Origin: Sepiola atlantica | Taxonomy: Eukaryota; Mollusca; Cephalopoda; Sepiida; Sepiolidae | Assembly: GCA_963556195.1 (NCBI GenBank) | Contig: OY744531.1 | Location: 50,744,700-50,808,699, forward strand | Length of the DNA stretch: 64,000 bases | Direction: 5' to 3' | Translations under genes and position numbers: made by a program | In this document: one piece after another, positions 43,745 through 55,239 of the stretch | How the letters are laid out: every line of letters begins with the position of its first letter | Position numbering within the stretch: the stretch's first letter is position 1 | The notes under the pieces: model-generated | Seen by the model: only the letters and a program-made list of their open reading frames with translations | Databases searched by the model: none | What the model was told of the DNA's origin: nothing

Positions 43745-45700
43745 TGTTAATTAGAGGTCATGCCTACAGGGGCATCCTAAGTGTAGAGTTGTGTAGTGAG
43801 ATGTTTGTTTACATTACATTTAAACTTCTGCATGTTGGTGCAGTCAGGGAAACAATAGGCAGGGAGAGAATTTCAAAGGCTAGCAGTTCGAAGAAATAAA
43901 TTATTAGAGTGGAAAGCCTTCCGGCATCTGGGTACCTTGATACTGAAAGGGGTGGGATGTTGCTGACTAACGGGTCAATCGGGGGTATTTATGTCAAAAG
44001 GGTACCAGTGCAGTAATTCTCCAAAGCACATTACATTAAAGTATTTGTAAAACAAGCACAGAGATGCAACACTGCAGCGACGAGACAGGGGCTGGAGCTT
44101 GGTAGACAGTATGGGACCTGTTAGATTAGAGGCTCTTTTTAACTCTGTCTAAGAGGGAGAGACTGGTGGATGGTGCACCAGCCCAGATATGACAGCAATA
44201 GTCCATGCATGGGTGAATGGTGTCTTTGTAGACATATAAGATACTGGCAGGTGTGAGAAGTTTTCTAGCACGGTAGAGCGAGCCCATCTTCTTTGCAACA
44301 GCCTTAACAATGTCTTCTATGTATTTGTTCAAATTCATGTTACCTGTGAATGTTAGGCCGAAGAGTTTGAATGCTGGACTCTCAGGTAGGATGCTATTAG
44401 CCATGGCAATCGGTGGTTAAGAAAGGTTTGGTATAATTCTTTATAGAAGGAGCTTTGTCTTAGTAGCATTAGATGTTACTATCCATTTATATTCTCATTC
44501 CACTATCAACTTGAGGTCATTTTTTGAAGGATTCAGCCATTGCCTTGGATATATGTGTGTTCGTTTTTCAAACATGTCGAGAATAAGGTATGGTGTAGTC
44601 AGCAAATATACCCATCTCGGACGCAATTGCATCAAGGAGGTCGTTTATAAAAAGCAGGAATAATAACGGTCCATGCTGTTTAGATGTACAGTCATCAAGG
44701 ACAAACTGGATCTTTCTTTTGGCTAAGCAAGATCTGATTATATTAAATATTAGTCCAGTAATATCGTACAAAGTGATTCCAGGAGAAAACCTTCATGCCA
44801 TACCTTGCTTCACCAGCTTTGTCCACTGTATGGTAAATGAATTCTGAGATGACTTTTAGGATATCTGCAGTAGAACGAACTTGCCTAAATCTATACTGTT
44901 TGTCAGAAAGGAGCTTAGCATCAACGAGGTGGTAGACTATCGTTAGATTGATTAATGATTCCGAGATTTTAGCAAACAGATGGAGGAGACTGATAGGGTG
45001 ATAATTTTGTGGGTTAGTTCTTTCACTAGAATATTTGAACACTGGTACCACAAAGGCAATTTGCCAGCTATCAGGGAAACAAGATTCGGCAAGGCATTTG
45101 TTATAGTGTTTGGAAAGGACAAGGGCCAGCTCACCAGAACATTTCTTTAAAACTATAGCAGGGATAAAATCAGGCCCACATGCTTTGAAGGTGTCAAGGT
45201 TTATTATGATATCCCATACATGGGTAAGGGTTATGATCAGATCATCTAGTATGGCTTCAGTCCACAGTGGGAAGTTTGGGAGGAGTGGTTTGTGGAGTCC
45301 AAGGCGAACCGCTGGGAAAGCAGTTCAGCCTTCTCAGTTGTTGTGCAGGCGACACCATGGTGATTGGATAGGGAGGGGAATTATTGATTGCTCATTGTTC
45401 ATCATACTATTATAGATGTTGCAGAAATCACGAGTTCCTAATTTCTGCGACTTAATGCATTTTCTGGTCATCTCGGTAAACCTACTCTTAACTAGGCTAC
45501 TACACTCTTGCAATGCTTTCTTAATGCTATTTTTGTCTATTTGCATTAGACTTATGGCGGTTGAATTGGCGGAATGCTTTCTCCATATGCGCAATAGCAG
45601 CTGCACAGGCCGAAGTGAACAATTGTGAAGAGTGAGGCTTGCTATAGAATTGTCACATGCGAACATGTGCTTCAATGCCTGCCTTGACCTATTCAGTTAT
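43745..45700 (-). mobile_element. LINE-B non-LTR retrotransposon, linker and RT region
   Basis: Minus-strand order from 45,675: a linker frame (KKALQECSSLVKSRFTEMTR), then SLSFPNTITNALPN, IAGKLPLWYQCSNIL and VPVFKYSSERTNPQNYHPIS, the N-terminal RT block. Next come DKQYRFRQVRSTADILKVIS, GPLLFLLFINDLLDA and a degenerate catalytic box IFADYT. FKLFGLTFTGNMNLNKYIED and IHPCMDYCCHIWAGAPSTS, then SLLDRVKK, complete the thumb. The 3' region (44,125-43,745) matches the tail at 60.1-60.4 kb. Frameshifts and stops occur throughout; no endonuclease domain is seen. Confidence 0.85.
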
Positions 45701-46194
45701 CTCATTTGCGCCCAGATCAACAAGGAGAAAAAAGGTTTCTGCTACGAGGCGTCTCTGATACATAAAAGTAGTGCAAAACTTATTCTAGTATATATATGAA
45801 TTCAGTATGGGAATTGTGCATTAAAAATGACATAAACTATTTTTTAAAATAAAGATAAAATGACTTAGATGCAACAGTTTATCAGAACGTTTCCATTCCC
45901 ACTCTATGCGATTGCTTATGTCACGCTATGCATGGGCATCTATTAATTTAAAAATGAACGTCAATATCATCAGTTTATCTGAGTAAAATATGTAAGAAAC
46001 CTAAACGTGTACAGATAATCAACAGAAATCAGATGTAAGACGGGCGAAAACATCACCATACATGAACAATGTACTAGAAGAAGGCAGGAGGGCACATCGG
46101 CTGAAATGTTGTAGAAATTTAAATATCCATGTTGATAAAGACAATAGTTAAAAGACAAATAATGCAAATAATCAGATCAAATCAGATTTTAAAT
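45701..46194. other. Non-coding interval, nothing recognised
   Basis: No family or supported frame. Confidence 0.5.
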
Positions 46195-46755
46195 AAAAAT
46201 AGCAAAGTGCAACAAGCCATGTAAAAAAGACAAAAGATTTATATATCTATATACAGTCTAAATGATTTTATTACAATCTTGGTCACCACTTATCAAGGCC
46301 AAGAGCTACTCGAGGATAAGAGTTAAAGAGACGGAAATAATTGCCAGCCGACAGATGAAGAACACTATGGAAGTGCTAACAATGATCAGTAGTATAAACT
46401 GTGTTTGATTACGAATGGAGCGGTTAATGACTTTGGATTTGAAGACGACGATGTTTGTCCAAAGCCAATTTAAACCTGGATATGGTAGGCCTCGTTACAA
46501 CCTCCTCTTGTAGGCTGTTTTATGAGGCAGAAATACAGACAGAGAATGCTGACTTACTTCTATTGAGACGAAAGCGACGATGGTGGTGCTGGGTCCCACA
46601 GAAACCACAAGTAGGTGCTGGTGTGAAAGACTCCTCGATAGGTTGATTTAAATTCCCGTTGATGATGTTGCACATCAGACAGGTAAAAAATAGCAAAGTG
46701 CAACAAGCCATGTAAAAAGAGACAAGATGTGTACATCCATATACAGTCTGAATGT
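46195..46755 (+). repeat. Direct repeat flanking a LINE-A tail
   Basis: AATAGCAAAGTGCAACAAGC followed by CATGTAAAAAAGACA and a TATACAGTCT segment occurs at 46,197-46,258. It recurs at 46,687-46,750 with a few changes, about 490 bases apart. Confidence 0.8.
46270..46540 (-). mobile_element. LINE-A 3' end fragment
   Basis: CACCACTTATCAAGGCCAAG is the complement of the LINE-A terminus, followed by ATTGCCAGCCGACAGATGAA and GATTACGAATGGAGCGGTTA, matching 21,275-21,475. Confidence 0.7.
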
Positions 46756-46880
46756 TTGTCCAAAGTAGTAGGCTGCTCCACTGAGCAGAAACACAGACAG
46801 CAAATGCTTCCTTTCTTCTATTGAGACGAAAGCATTTATGGTATTTCTTTTGCTGGGTCCAATGGAGACCACGACTCATG
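46545..46880 (+). repeat. Duplicated block with TTCTATTGAGACGAAAGC core
   Basis: The core occurs at about 46,557 and 46,816, each followed by a CTGGGTCCnA(C/T)(A/G)GA(A/G)ACCAC segment, and a third time at about 49,671 next to the minisatellite. The antisense 119-codon frame here simply reads both copies (CFRLNRRKEAF and RFRLNRSKSAF) and is not taken as a gene. Confidence 0.7.
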
Positions 46881-47989
46881 CGGATTATGGAATTCGCTAA
46901 GTCTAGTTCAATTCAGGTCAGATCGATTGCATTCATGGTAATAGCATTTGAAAACGTATAAATACCCACACACTAGCTATTGGTAAAAAATAGAAGCTTG
47001 TGTCCAATGCATTGTTTACAAGGAATCATTTCCAATAGGCGTTGTGTTTCAATATTAAATAACACAGACCTATTTACATGTTTCGGTTGTTATACTCATG
47101 TTAAAACTGTTATATTTCCTGCCTATTCAGACGAGATATTTTTGCTCACCTCAGAGGATAGTATCATCATGGACGACGGCACGGGGGGGCAGTGGGTGGG
47201 GGGTGGGGGGGCTCAAGCCCCCTCACTTTTTGACTTGGGCCCCCCCCACTTTACAGTCATCAACAGAAACAAGATGGAAAAATTCTGTTTCCATCTATCT
47301 GAAAGTATTTTTTTATCCCTTTTCTGAATATGTAGAAAGAAAAAGCCTTTGATTGCATTCAATTTAAAAATATTTAACTTGAAGTCGGGTAGGGGTGAAT
47401 TGTTCAGAACACATAATTCCCGTCAATTTTCCCCAAATTTTTCAGAAAAATCATAATTTTTTAAAACATTCTCATAATTTCTCACTGTGGGAACCTGGTG
47501 TACTACAAAATAGATTTTATACACATTATCATTAAAAAGAGACCAATCAAAAGGTATTAAGGAGTCAAACACAGTATTTTCTCGAAAATCCTTTATTATT
47601 CAAGGAAAATTTAAATTTTCCGGTATTTAAGTAAAATTTTGCAGAAAATGTTCAATGAACGAACAAACAAAAGTAAACTTGTCAATAATACAATGAATCT
47701 ATTTGAGCTTGTTTCATAGTTGAAGCAGTCGACTTGGTATGTCTGATTGACCTTGCTGTGTGTCCAGTTTCATCACAAATATTACAGTAAGGTTGGGGGC
47801 GTCGTGAAGCGATTTCAGGGTGAGACATTATTAACATTCATCGAAGTATATCATGAATATTGTCCTTGATGGACAGTTGCCGAGACAATGCAGCTGGACC
47901 ACTTCGGAAAGACCGAACGTGCTTGTTCCAAGACTCTACTGGACTCTCACTTCATTTTGCTATCGAGTTGCCGTTATTCCACTTGAACT

Positions 47990-48322
47990 ATGGGCACACA
48001 TTTGATGGTAGCTCAGGATTATCATAATCCATGGTTTAGCCTTCTCATCGACGAAGGCAATTCTGAGATGAAGCATTATCTCGATGTCCAAGGTTTTCAA
48101 TGCTTCCACATGCACACATTTGTTTGTGACAGACTGGGTGATAGTCAGGATGATGTTGGTGTTACTCATGAACGTTTCAAAATTTTTGCGATCCACGCTG
48201 TTACGGATGAGAGAACATACGTACAAGCGATTTTGAGGGCTGAAAAGCGGACCATTATTTGTATTTCCTCCACTCGCACATGGTGCATCCAGTATCGATA
48301 CATTCTTTTTTCGCATTGTTGA
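47990..48322. other. Overlapping unrecognised frames inside the hAT-like element
   Basis: A plus-strand frame of 110 codons and a minus-strand frame of 118 codons (48,316-47,960) overlap almost completely. Neither shows a family I recognise. Farther along the minus strand (47,830-47,700), IFVMKLDTQQGQSDIPSR is weakly reminiscent of a cysteine/histidine knuckle that has lost its ligands. Either strand could be the remnant of a transposase; I cannot choose. Confidence 0.3.
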
Positions 48323-48639
48323 GGATCCGCATAATATCCAAAGTTATTCATTTCATCCTCCCTCCAGTCCTTCTGTCCACAGAACAACCGATACAGTATC
48401 TTTTGAACGCAATTTGAAGTGAAGAACAGAGAAACAATGCAAGTCTGCCTTGTTAATACGCTTCCACCGAGCTATTCCAATTCCAATACATACATTTATA
48501 CTTTTATACTTAATACATTTAAACTTTTATACTTTTTACTTTTGTACTTTTATATGCACCTTGTCAGTTAATACTTTTGACTTCATGTATTCTCTATATT
48601 TGATAAATCAATTGATTCTTGAATTTTGTCATTTTTACT

Positions 48640-49175
48640 AGAAGCGACTTGCTGATATGTTTCAAACGAGCCATCAAGCATTGTCAGAAAATCATTTAAT
48701 GTCTAGATTAAGTCCAAAAAGGGGTATTTGGCCCAAAATGACCAAATATGGTTATTTGGGCCCAGGCCCCCGAAAATTGGAATTTCTGTTTATTCTTTTT
48801 TCATCAGAAGCGACTTGCTAATATGCTTCCACTATCAGAAGATCATTTCATGTCTAAATTATGTTAAAAAAGGTATTTTGATCCAAAATGCCCTAATATG
48901 GTAGTTTGGGCCCAGACGCCAAAAAATTGAATTTTTAAAAATTTGTCTTCATCTATCACCAAGAGTATTCCATTCCGCTTCTAACGAGCCATCAACCACT
49001 ACCAGACAATCATTTTAAACCAAAATATGCCCCAAACAGTGATTTTTCCCCAATTTGCCCAAATAAGGTAATTTGAGCCCAGACGCGATAAAATTGAAAT
49101 ATTTTGAATTTTTCTTTTTCTATCATTCCGCTTCTAACGAGTTCTTACCCACTATCAACGATCATTTTTAGTCAA
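48640..49175. repeat. Three internal repeats of about 170 bp
   Basis: CAGAAAATCATTTAATGTCT (48,685), CAGAAGATCATTTCATGTCT (48,836) and CAGACAATCATTTTAAACCA (about 49,001) head three diverged units. Each contains a TTTGGGCCCAG or TTTGAGCCCAG block and an AAAATTGAA block. A fourth start occurs near 49,160. Confidence 0.75.
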
Positions 49176-49888
49176 GATATTGAATTTATTCCCATATTTG
49201 GCATTCTGGGTGCAATGTGGGCCGGGTCCCCCACTTTTTAGGAGAGCCCCCCCCCCCCACACTTTTATAACTGTCCCACCGGCCCTGATCATGACGAACG
49301 AACATATAATACACTGCCCCCCCCCCAAAAGAAGAGGTAATACTTAGGAGGATGGTATTATAACAATAGAACAAATACTACACTACCCCCCCCCCAAAAA
49401 AAACAAAAATGAGTGAGGAGGTAATGTCTGGGAGGATGTTATTGTGACCACAGAACAGATACTACATTACTCTCCTCCTCCCAATAAAGGAGGAGGTAAT
49501 TCATGAAGAATGGTATCATGACGAACGAACAGATACTACACTACTCCTCTTAAAGGAAGTAATGCTTGGGAGGATGGTTTCATGATAGCAGAACAGATAC
49601 TACACCCCTTTCTCTTAAAAAAGAAAGAAGCTAATGCCTGTGTGAGTGGTATCATGACTACAGAATGATTTCTTCTACTGAGATGAAAGCACTTATGGTA
49701 CATCTTTTGCTAGGTCCCATGGAGACTACTACCCTGAATTGAGTATTGAAAGATAGTACAATAGTCTGAAATAGTATAGTAAACTGAATTGAGCATTAAG
49801 TAATAGTACAATAGTTTGAAATTAATAAGAAGTAATAGTATAATTTCGGTTTCAGACAGACAGATTCCAAATCTCCATTATTAATAGA

Positions 49889-50198
49889 TTTACATTGTTT
49901 ACAAGTTTTAGACATTTATCATCATGATGCTTGTTTTAATCACAACGATTATGCTGTTATAATCTCTGATTATCTTTGGATGCCATTTGTTGCATAAAAT
50001 TAGACAATTTATATTCAATTTCATCAAGATTTGTAACGCGTCAGTAAGAAATTTAAATTAATTCTCTGAACATGTGGGGTGTTGCTAAGAATTGTTATGT
50101 TTGTAATAAAGCATGTGTCTGAAAATAAAAGACGATTTAAAAAGCCGTGGAGAACAAAGACATATTATCTTCTACTCTATAATAGAAAGCAATGTGTA

Positions 50199-50204
<6 letters not shown>
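49889..50204. other. Non-coding interval between head-to-head Helitron 5' ends
   Basis: AT-rich sequence without recognised feature. Confidence 0.5.

Positions 50205-50253
<49 letters not shown>
50205..50253. repeat. (TA)n microsatellite
   Basis: About 24 TA repeats, the left flank of the Helitron. Confidence 0.96.
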
Positions 50254-50256
<3 letters not shown>

Positions 50257-51531
50257 ATTAATAATGGAGTTTATGTATCTGTCTGTCTGTCTGTCTGAAG
50301 CCGAAACTCCATCAGAGTAGCATTGTTATTTACTAAGTCCGCCAGCTTCGTTATATACTGCTAGAAAAACAACTGGAAACACTATGCGCGTTTCTCAATT
50401 TACATAATCAATTGCTTATCAACTTCTAATAAATTACTATTCGCAAATATAAACTCATGATTGTTCTTCTTCAGATTTCCATATATATATATATACACTT
50501 TTTTGCACGCTAATAATCTTACTTATAAATTATAATTTAGACAGACAGATACATAAACTCCATTATAGCGATCTGATTAAACAGCCAGCGTCAATACAGC
50601 GCGTTAAATAAAATGTAAACAACAATGCTGTCATTCACCGTGCTTATTTTTAAAACCGTTCTAACTTTGTTTATTTTCTTAATCTTATTAGCCATTATGT
50701 TTTAAAATACAAATTCACTGAATCAAATTGTTTACTTAAAATAATAATTGATTTAAAAATTACTGTTAAAAAACACACGCACACACACACACATTATAAC
50801 GAAATTAGTTTTCCACTTTAGGACCCGCGCTAACTTTGACCCCGTCGTTACGGTTAGGGTCAGTATTCTGTTTTTTAAATTGTTGATTTTAATTTACATA
50901 CACTTTCTTTCCGCTTTAAAACACATAAAATATTACTTATGTACATTTGGCGCAAAACGACTGGGTGTAAATAAATGCGAGCAGACGATACTTTGGAGGG
51001 GGGGGGGGCACCTACTACTGGGCAAGTAAATAACCGTTTTTAGAATCGTATTCGCTGTATTTTTTTATTGTTACTTTTATTTTCGGTACACTTTTCTTTC
51101 TTCTCTTTGAAAAAGTAAAACTGTTATTATTTATTATTTGGTAAATTCTTACGTGGATTCGGCGCAAAACGATTGGGTGGAAAGAAATGCGAGCAGACGA
51201 TAACTTTGGAACGAGCATTCTGAAAAAAAAATGACTGCATTAGCAAGACGTTTTTCAATCGTTAAGAATTAAATTATTTTTCCCAACTGTGAATTTTCTA
51301 AACTAAAAATATTTCTATTTATGGGGAAGATTAATACAAACATCGGGGTGGGGTCGAATTTTTTTTCTTCTTAATTTTCATCTAAAAATATTCTTGGTCA
51401 TAAATAAAGAATATCAACGTCTAACCACCAGAGAAATATGACTGAGGCTCCATCAGTTTACACGTCAGTGTTCATTTCTGACGCGGCAGCCTAGCAAAAA
51501 TATGCGACCGGAGGGAACATATATTTGCTAG
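50254..51531 (+). mobile_element. Non-autonomous Helitron, 1.28 kb
   Basis: It begins TCTATTAATAATGGAG directly after (TA)n and ends in a stem-loop with GCAAAAATATG and CATATATTTGC arms, then TAG and T. These are a TC start and CTAG end between A and T, as Helitrons use. A segment near 50,537-50,573 is an inverted copy of the first 40 bases (CAGACAGATACATAAACTCC). A direct repeat about 200 bases apart includes GGCGCAAAACGACTGGGTG (50,949) and GGCGCAAAACGATTGGGTGG (51,161), each followed by AATGCGAGCAGACGATA. No Rep or helicase sequence is present. Confidence 0.75.
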
Positions 51532-51720
51532 TATATATAATTATAATTATTTGTTTTTATCTGCATATGTATACGTTTCATGCTTACGGGAATCGTCAGT
51601 ATAGAGATAATTATTCATACTGGTCGCAGGACTCGAACCCAGGAACACAAGTCATATTTTTTAAAACTCAAATTCCGATGCTCCAGCCCACACGACCACT
51701 ATAAACAACCTGATAAATCA
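51532..51720 (-). mobile_element. tRNA-derived SINE, same family as 2.1 kb
   Basis: On the minus strand a tRNA-like head (GTGGTCGTGTGGGCTGGAGC) is followed by a B-box GGGTTCGAGTCC (about 51,640-51,629). Then come GCGACCAGTATGAATAATTA and CTGACGATTCCCGTAAGCAT. The tail TAATTATATATA abuts the Helitron end, so the Helitron probably inserted in this SINE's TA tail. Confidence 0.82.
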
Positions 51721-51830
51721 GCGAGGGATTAAACTTATTAAAGACAGCCACCGCCAAGAGTGTTCGACTGCTAAAGGAACGTATTTATTTATACGTCTGT
51801 AGGTATAAAAACATATTAATATTTAAAAAA

Positions 51831-51835
<5 letters not shown>

Positions 51836-51863
<28 letters not shown>
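51836..51863. repeat. (TA)n microsatellite
   Basis: About 14 TA repeats. Confidence 0.93.
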
Positions 51864-51866
<3 letters not shown>

Positions 51867-53284
51867 TATTTAGTTGAATTGAGAAAGCAAATCTATTTAT
51901 TTTCTCTTTCTGCTTTCTATATCGATTTTTACGTATTTTATTTCCTTTTTCTGTTTTAAAACTTTTTTCTTTTTAACTTTATCGATTCAATTATTATATC
52001 AGAATATGTTTGCAAACACTGGCGAAGCATAATTTTTCCATCAATTTTGACAGAAGGTGTACATTTGTTTATTAATAGGTTGTCTACGACTAGCTATGAA
52101 AACTGTAACTAAATCATGTAAGACAAAAGATTAACCACGGAGAATACACACATTATTTCTTTGAAAGTTAAAAAAGAAAAATTGTACAAAGCACGAAGCC
52201 AAACTGATTTTCTCGTACCATTTTGTTTGTAAGGGGATATGCGCAGGAGCGGTTCTGTCTGCAGGATGTCAGGCCAGCAAATGAGGACGAAATCTCGTTG
52301 TATTTCCAACCATTATTTTGGGAGCAAAAAGAAATAGGGTGTCGTTTAAGAGTGGACTGTGTCCTTCCAAGATAAAAAGGATTTTGGGAAGTCAAGAGCA
52401 AAAATATAAGTGGGGAGTGAACAACTTGGAGGATCTTTGTTATCACAAAAAAAGGGACAGAACTCAATCAACTAGCTAAGAGGCTGCATTTTACAGGGTG
52501 GGTTAAAAAATGAGCGAGAACCGTGTGTGCTGTGCCCAGGCAGTGAACACGTACTCATAACTGACTCCATTCCGGGTCCTGCAATTTATGAAGATCCACT
52601 TTTGACAACACATCAGGGTAGAACCTATCCTCCATTTTGAAAAAAAAAATCGTTTTCACCAAGGGAAATAACTCTGGCCTGGAAACCGATTTTATTCCAA
52701 GGAAGATTACTTTAGTCCCAAGAGTTAATATACGCAGCTAGAAAACATTGTGTCGCTGTCTTGGTAATTTGATTAGAAAACCAGTGACTAACACTCCCAA
52801 TCAAAGATTACATTACCAATAAACAAGCCATCTGTCTGGACCAAAATGTGTATCACTAAAACCTAATTGATTCCTTTCTTGAGACAAGCTGAAAAAAACA
52901 TATTCCGGATATTCGTTCCTAATAAGAATAGATTTGATAATTTCCAATTCAGCACATAATTTGCAGTCTGATCAAATTGATAATGCTCAAAGTGTTCATC
53001 TGGGTAATTTTTCTATGTTTAGGACAAAAAGAATCCCGCCACAACTACTATCCCAAAAAGGTAGGTTTACATTAAATGTGCATCAGAAGCAAGAATATAT
53101 GTGGGTATGTAAAAAAAAATGTTAAAAACGGTATTTTCCACACAAGGTTAAAGTAGTGAAAAATTCCAATAAAGGTGAAAAGTTTAGAATTAAGGTAACA
53201 TGTCAAGATATTGCATCAGACAGAAAGTGACTAGTGACATGTACCAAATAAGCTGATCAAATCTTTCTTTTTTTCTGAACCGTG
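51864..53284. other. Non-coding interval with a possible mariner end at 52.49 kb
   Basis: ACAGGGTGGGTTAAAAAATG at 52,493 resembles a Tc1/mariner terminal repeat, but no partner was found. A 99-codon minus-strand frame (52,467-52,168) has no recognisable domain. Confidence 0.45.
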
Positions 53285-53285
53285 A

Positions 53286-53286
53286 A

Positions 53287-53330
<44 letters not shown>
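53286..53330. repeat. (GA)n microsatellite
   Basis: About 20 GA repeats with one interruption. Confidence 0.93.
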
Positions 53331-53331
<1 letters not shown>

Positions 53332-54355
53332 AGTCATGTTTGGGATAGTGCTTCCATCCCATTATGGGATATAGGTTGGGAATAATAAAAAAAACTCTGA
53401 AAACATTGTTAAACCCAAAGAAGGAGACGATTGCACCAAGAATAAAAAGAGAAAGAAACAGAGAGACGTCACTATCTACTGAGCACTAACTTACATTGTA
53501 TCAACAAAACAAGTCTTCAAGTGCGTAATACAAGACACTGGCGGGAAATATTTTGTTACTTTTTGGAATCAAAGAATAGGTCCACCATAGTGCTACAAAT
53601 TGAGACTCTTTTTATAAAAAAAAACATTAAAATCCATAAAGGAATGCCCATTCTTTCTCTGTAAAAGTAAGATTTAAGGAATCCAGCTTTTGAAAAAAAA
53701 TCTTTTCTGGCTCCGATTCCATTTTAAAAACGACAAAATTGTTACTAATATAGTGGAAAACACATTATGGGGGTGTGGGATGGTAGAGCTGCTATGTGGG
53801 CGAATGTAAAATGTCACTAACTTGTATAAGCTACTCTCTTTCTTTCTCTGTTCATTTAGCTTACTCTTACCCCTTCATTTCTTCCTTTCTGTATCGAAGG
53901 GAAATGATAAACAATCAAATCAATAGCTTTGTACTACAGTCGCTCCTGAAAAAAAAAACATTATTTCACATATAGGTGTTAACTCGACATTGTTCAACTA
54001 ATGAAAATGATTCTTGCTCATTCGAAACGGTTATTTTAGTGAGTCGATGTGAAATACCTATTTCTGATAAAAACAAACAACTCAACAACCAAAAAGGCCA
54101 GAAAGAAGTGAGCTTCCAATTAGCCAGATACAAGACACTCAGCCTGCATGACATTACACTCATCCCGTCCTCCTGCAGTTCGAGGCCAGGAAAGGCAAAT
54201 GAATACCAAACTCACACACATGGAAGCACATACATATTCACACGCTTGCAAAACAGAGGCAAGCAAACAACTATTCAACTTACACACATGTATATTCACG
54301 CACTAAGAAACGGCAATATATTTACACACTGACAAAGGCCGCATACACACAATAT
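53331..54355. other. Non-coding interval, nothing recognised
   Basis: No family or supported frame; the 118-codon plus frame at 53,976-54,332 has no recognisable features. Confidence 0.45.
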
Positions 54356-54359
54356 GTTG

Positions 54360-54640
54360 CGATAGATGTTGCACATGGAAACTAACAAAGATATTAGCCA
54401 ATGAGGGGACCCAAAGGACAGTCCAAAGTAATGCAATCAAATTGTTGGAACATCATATTATTGAAGCTAAATTCAATCGATTTAGTAATGGTCTTCATCA
54501 ATTCAATAAAAATAGCCTCTGAGATTGGCGGGTGACAAATGGAACCTCGATAAATCAGCACAAATCTCAAGCGTCTCTTCAAGAGGGACATTAACGAAAA
54601 GACTATTGATATCAAAGGACCATAAAACAACAGTTAGTCA
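54360..54640 (-). mobile_element. Second Penelope-like RT fragment
   Basis: The minus strand from about 54,630 reads GPLISIVFSLMSLLKRRLRF (equivalent to FDVxSLFTNVPLxET in another frame), then ICHPPISEAIFIELMKTITK, SIEFSFNNMMFQQFDCITLD and CPLGPLIG. This is the palm block of Penelope RTs (PPxxxxxFxxLLxxxT, FxFNGxxYxQxDGxxMGSPLGP). It is from a different family than the 24.8-kb element and is badly decayed. Confidence 0.68.
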
Positions 54641-55239
54641 CATCAATGTCACACGTGTGAATAAAGTAAGCAAGCCGAAAGAAATCTGAGATGCAATTCT
54701 CGGAACACATTTGAAGGAATGGTTATAAAAACAGATCCGACGGATATCTTGTAAGTACAAAATAAGTGAACTGAAAGGAATCTAAGAACCAATTAAAATG
54801 TCATTTAAATCAAGTTTCAAGAGTAAACATTTCCAAGCAAAATTTTCAGACAGCCATTTTGCAAGTATGTTTTCTTACCTGATACTCATAACATATAAAA
54901 TAGTACTCACTGTTCCATGTTCGGGATGTCTGCGACTAAACTGGCATCCGCATCGTTCAGGCCTTAGCTTCACTGATGAAGTGGGTGGGTGGACATCTAG
55001 CAACATTAAAAATAAGAGCTAACAAAGGATAGATAATCTACATGGAAGCCAACGGCCATCCACACTGATGGAACGTAGAAAGTAACTCTCGGTTTCCCTC
55101 CAATTTGGTATTTTAATCCTCATATTCCATGTGCTATGTTTCTGACAAAGGGGGAAGAAGTGCTGTTTTCTCTGTCAGCTGATGTTTTGAGTGGGTTGTA
55201 TGTAGAAATTTTCAATCCGCACATTGTATCCATCATCAT
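54641..55239. other. Non-coding interval, nothing recognised
   Basis: May include more of the decayed Penelope element; no further motif could be placed. Confidence 0.45.

Larger units (their letters stand above)
47168..49287. mobile_element. hAT-like DNA transposon, 2.1 kb, with G/C-run subterminal sequence
   Basis: The left end CATGGACGACGGCAC and the right end complement CAGGGCCGGTGGGAC form short terminal inverted repeats. They continue into G-runs and a GGGGGCTCAAGCCCCC palindrome on the left and a C-run on the right. ATCAT flanks both ends (47,163-47,167 and 49,288-49,292), a 5-bp target duplication. Removing the insert restores a minisatellite unit. The CAGGG-type end and 5-bp duplication suggest a hAT5-like group, by inference. 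Frames at 47,960-48,387 on both strands are unrecognised; no transposase core could be identified. Confidence 0.7.
47140..49888 (-). mobile_element. Minisatellite-bearing Helitron-like element, copy 2, split by hAT-like insert
   Basis: About five units of the 68-base minisatellite lie at 49,293-49,655 (GAGGATGGTATTATAACAAT, GAACAGATACTACATTAC). The right tail ends at 49,888, whose complement TCTATTAATAATGGAG is identical over 16 bases to the Helitron 5' end at 50,254-50,269. The short piece GAGGATAGTATCAT at 47,154-47,167 is the left remnant of a unit interrupted by the 2.1-kb insert. The true left limit is uncertain. Confidence 0.65.

Noticed and set aside
46520..46879. 119-codon antisense frame with repeated RFRLNR motif as a gene
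   Set aside because: The internal repetition comes from a duplicated DNA block also found at 49.67 kb; no family resemblance.
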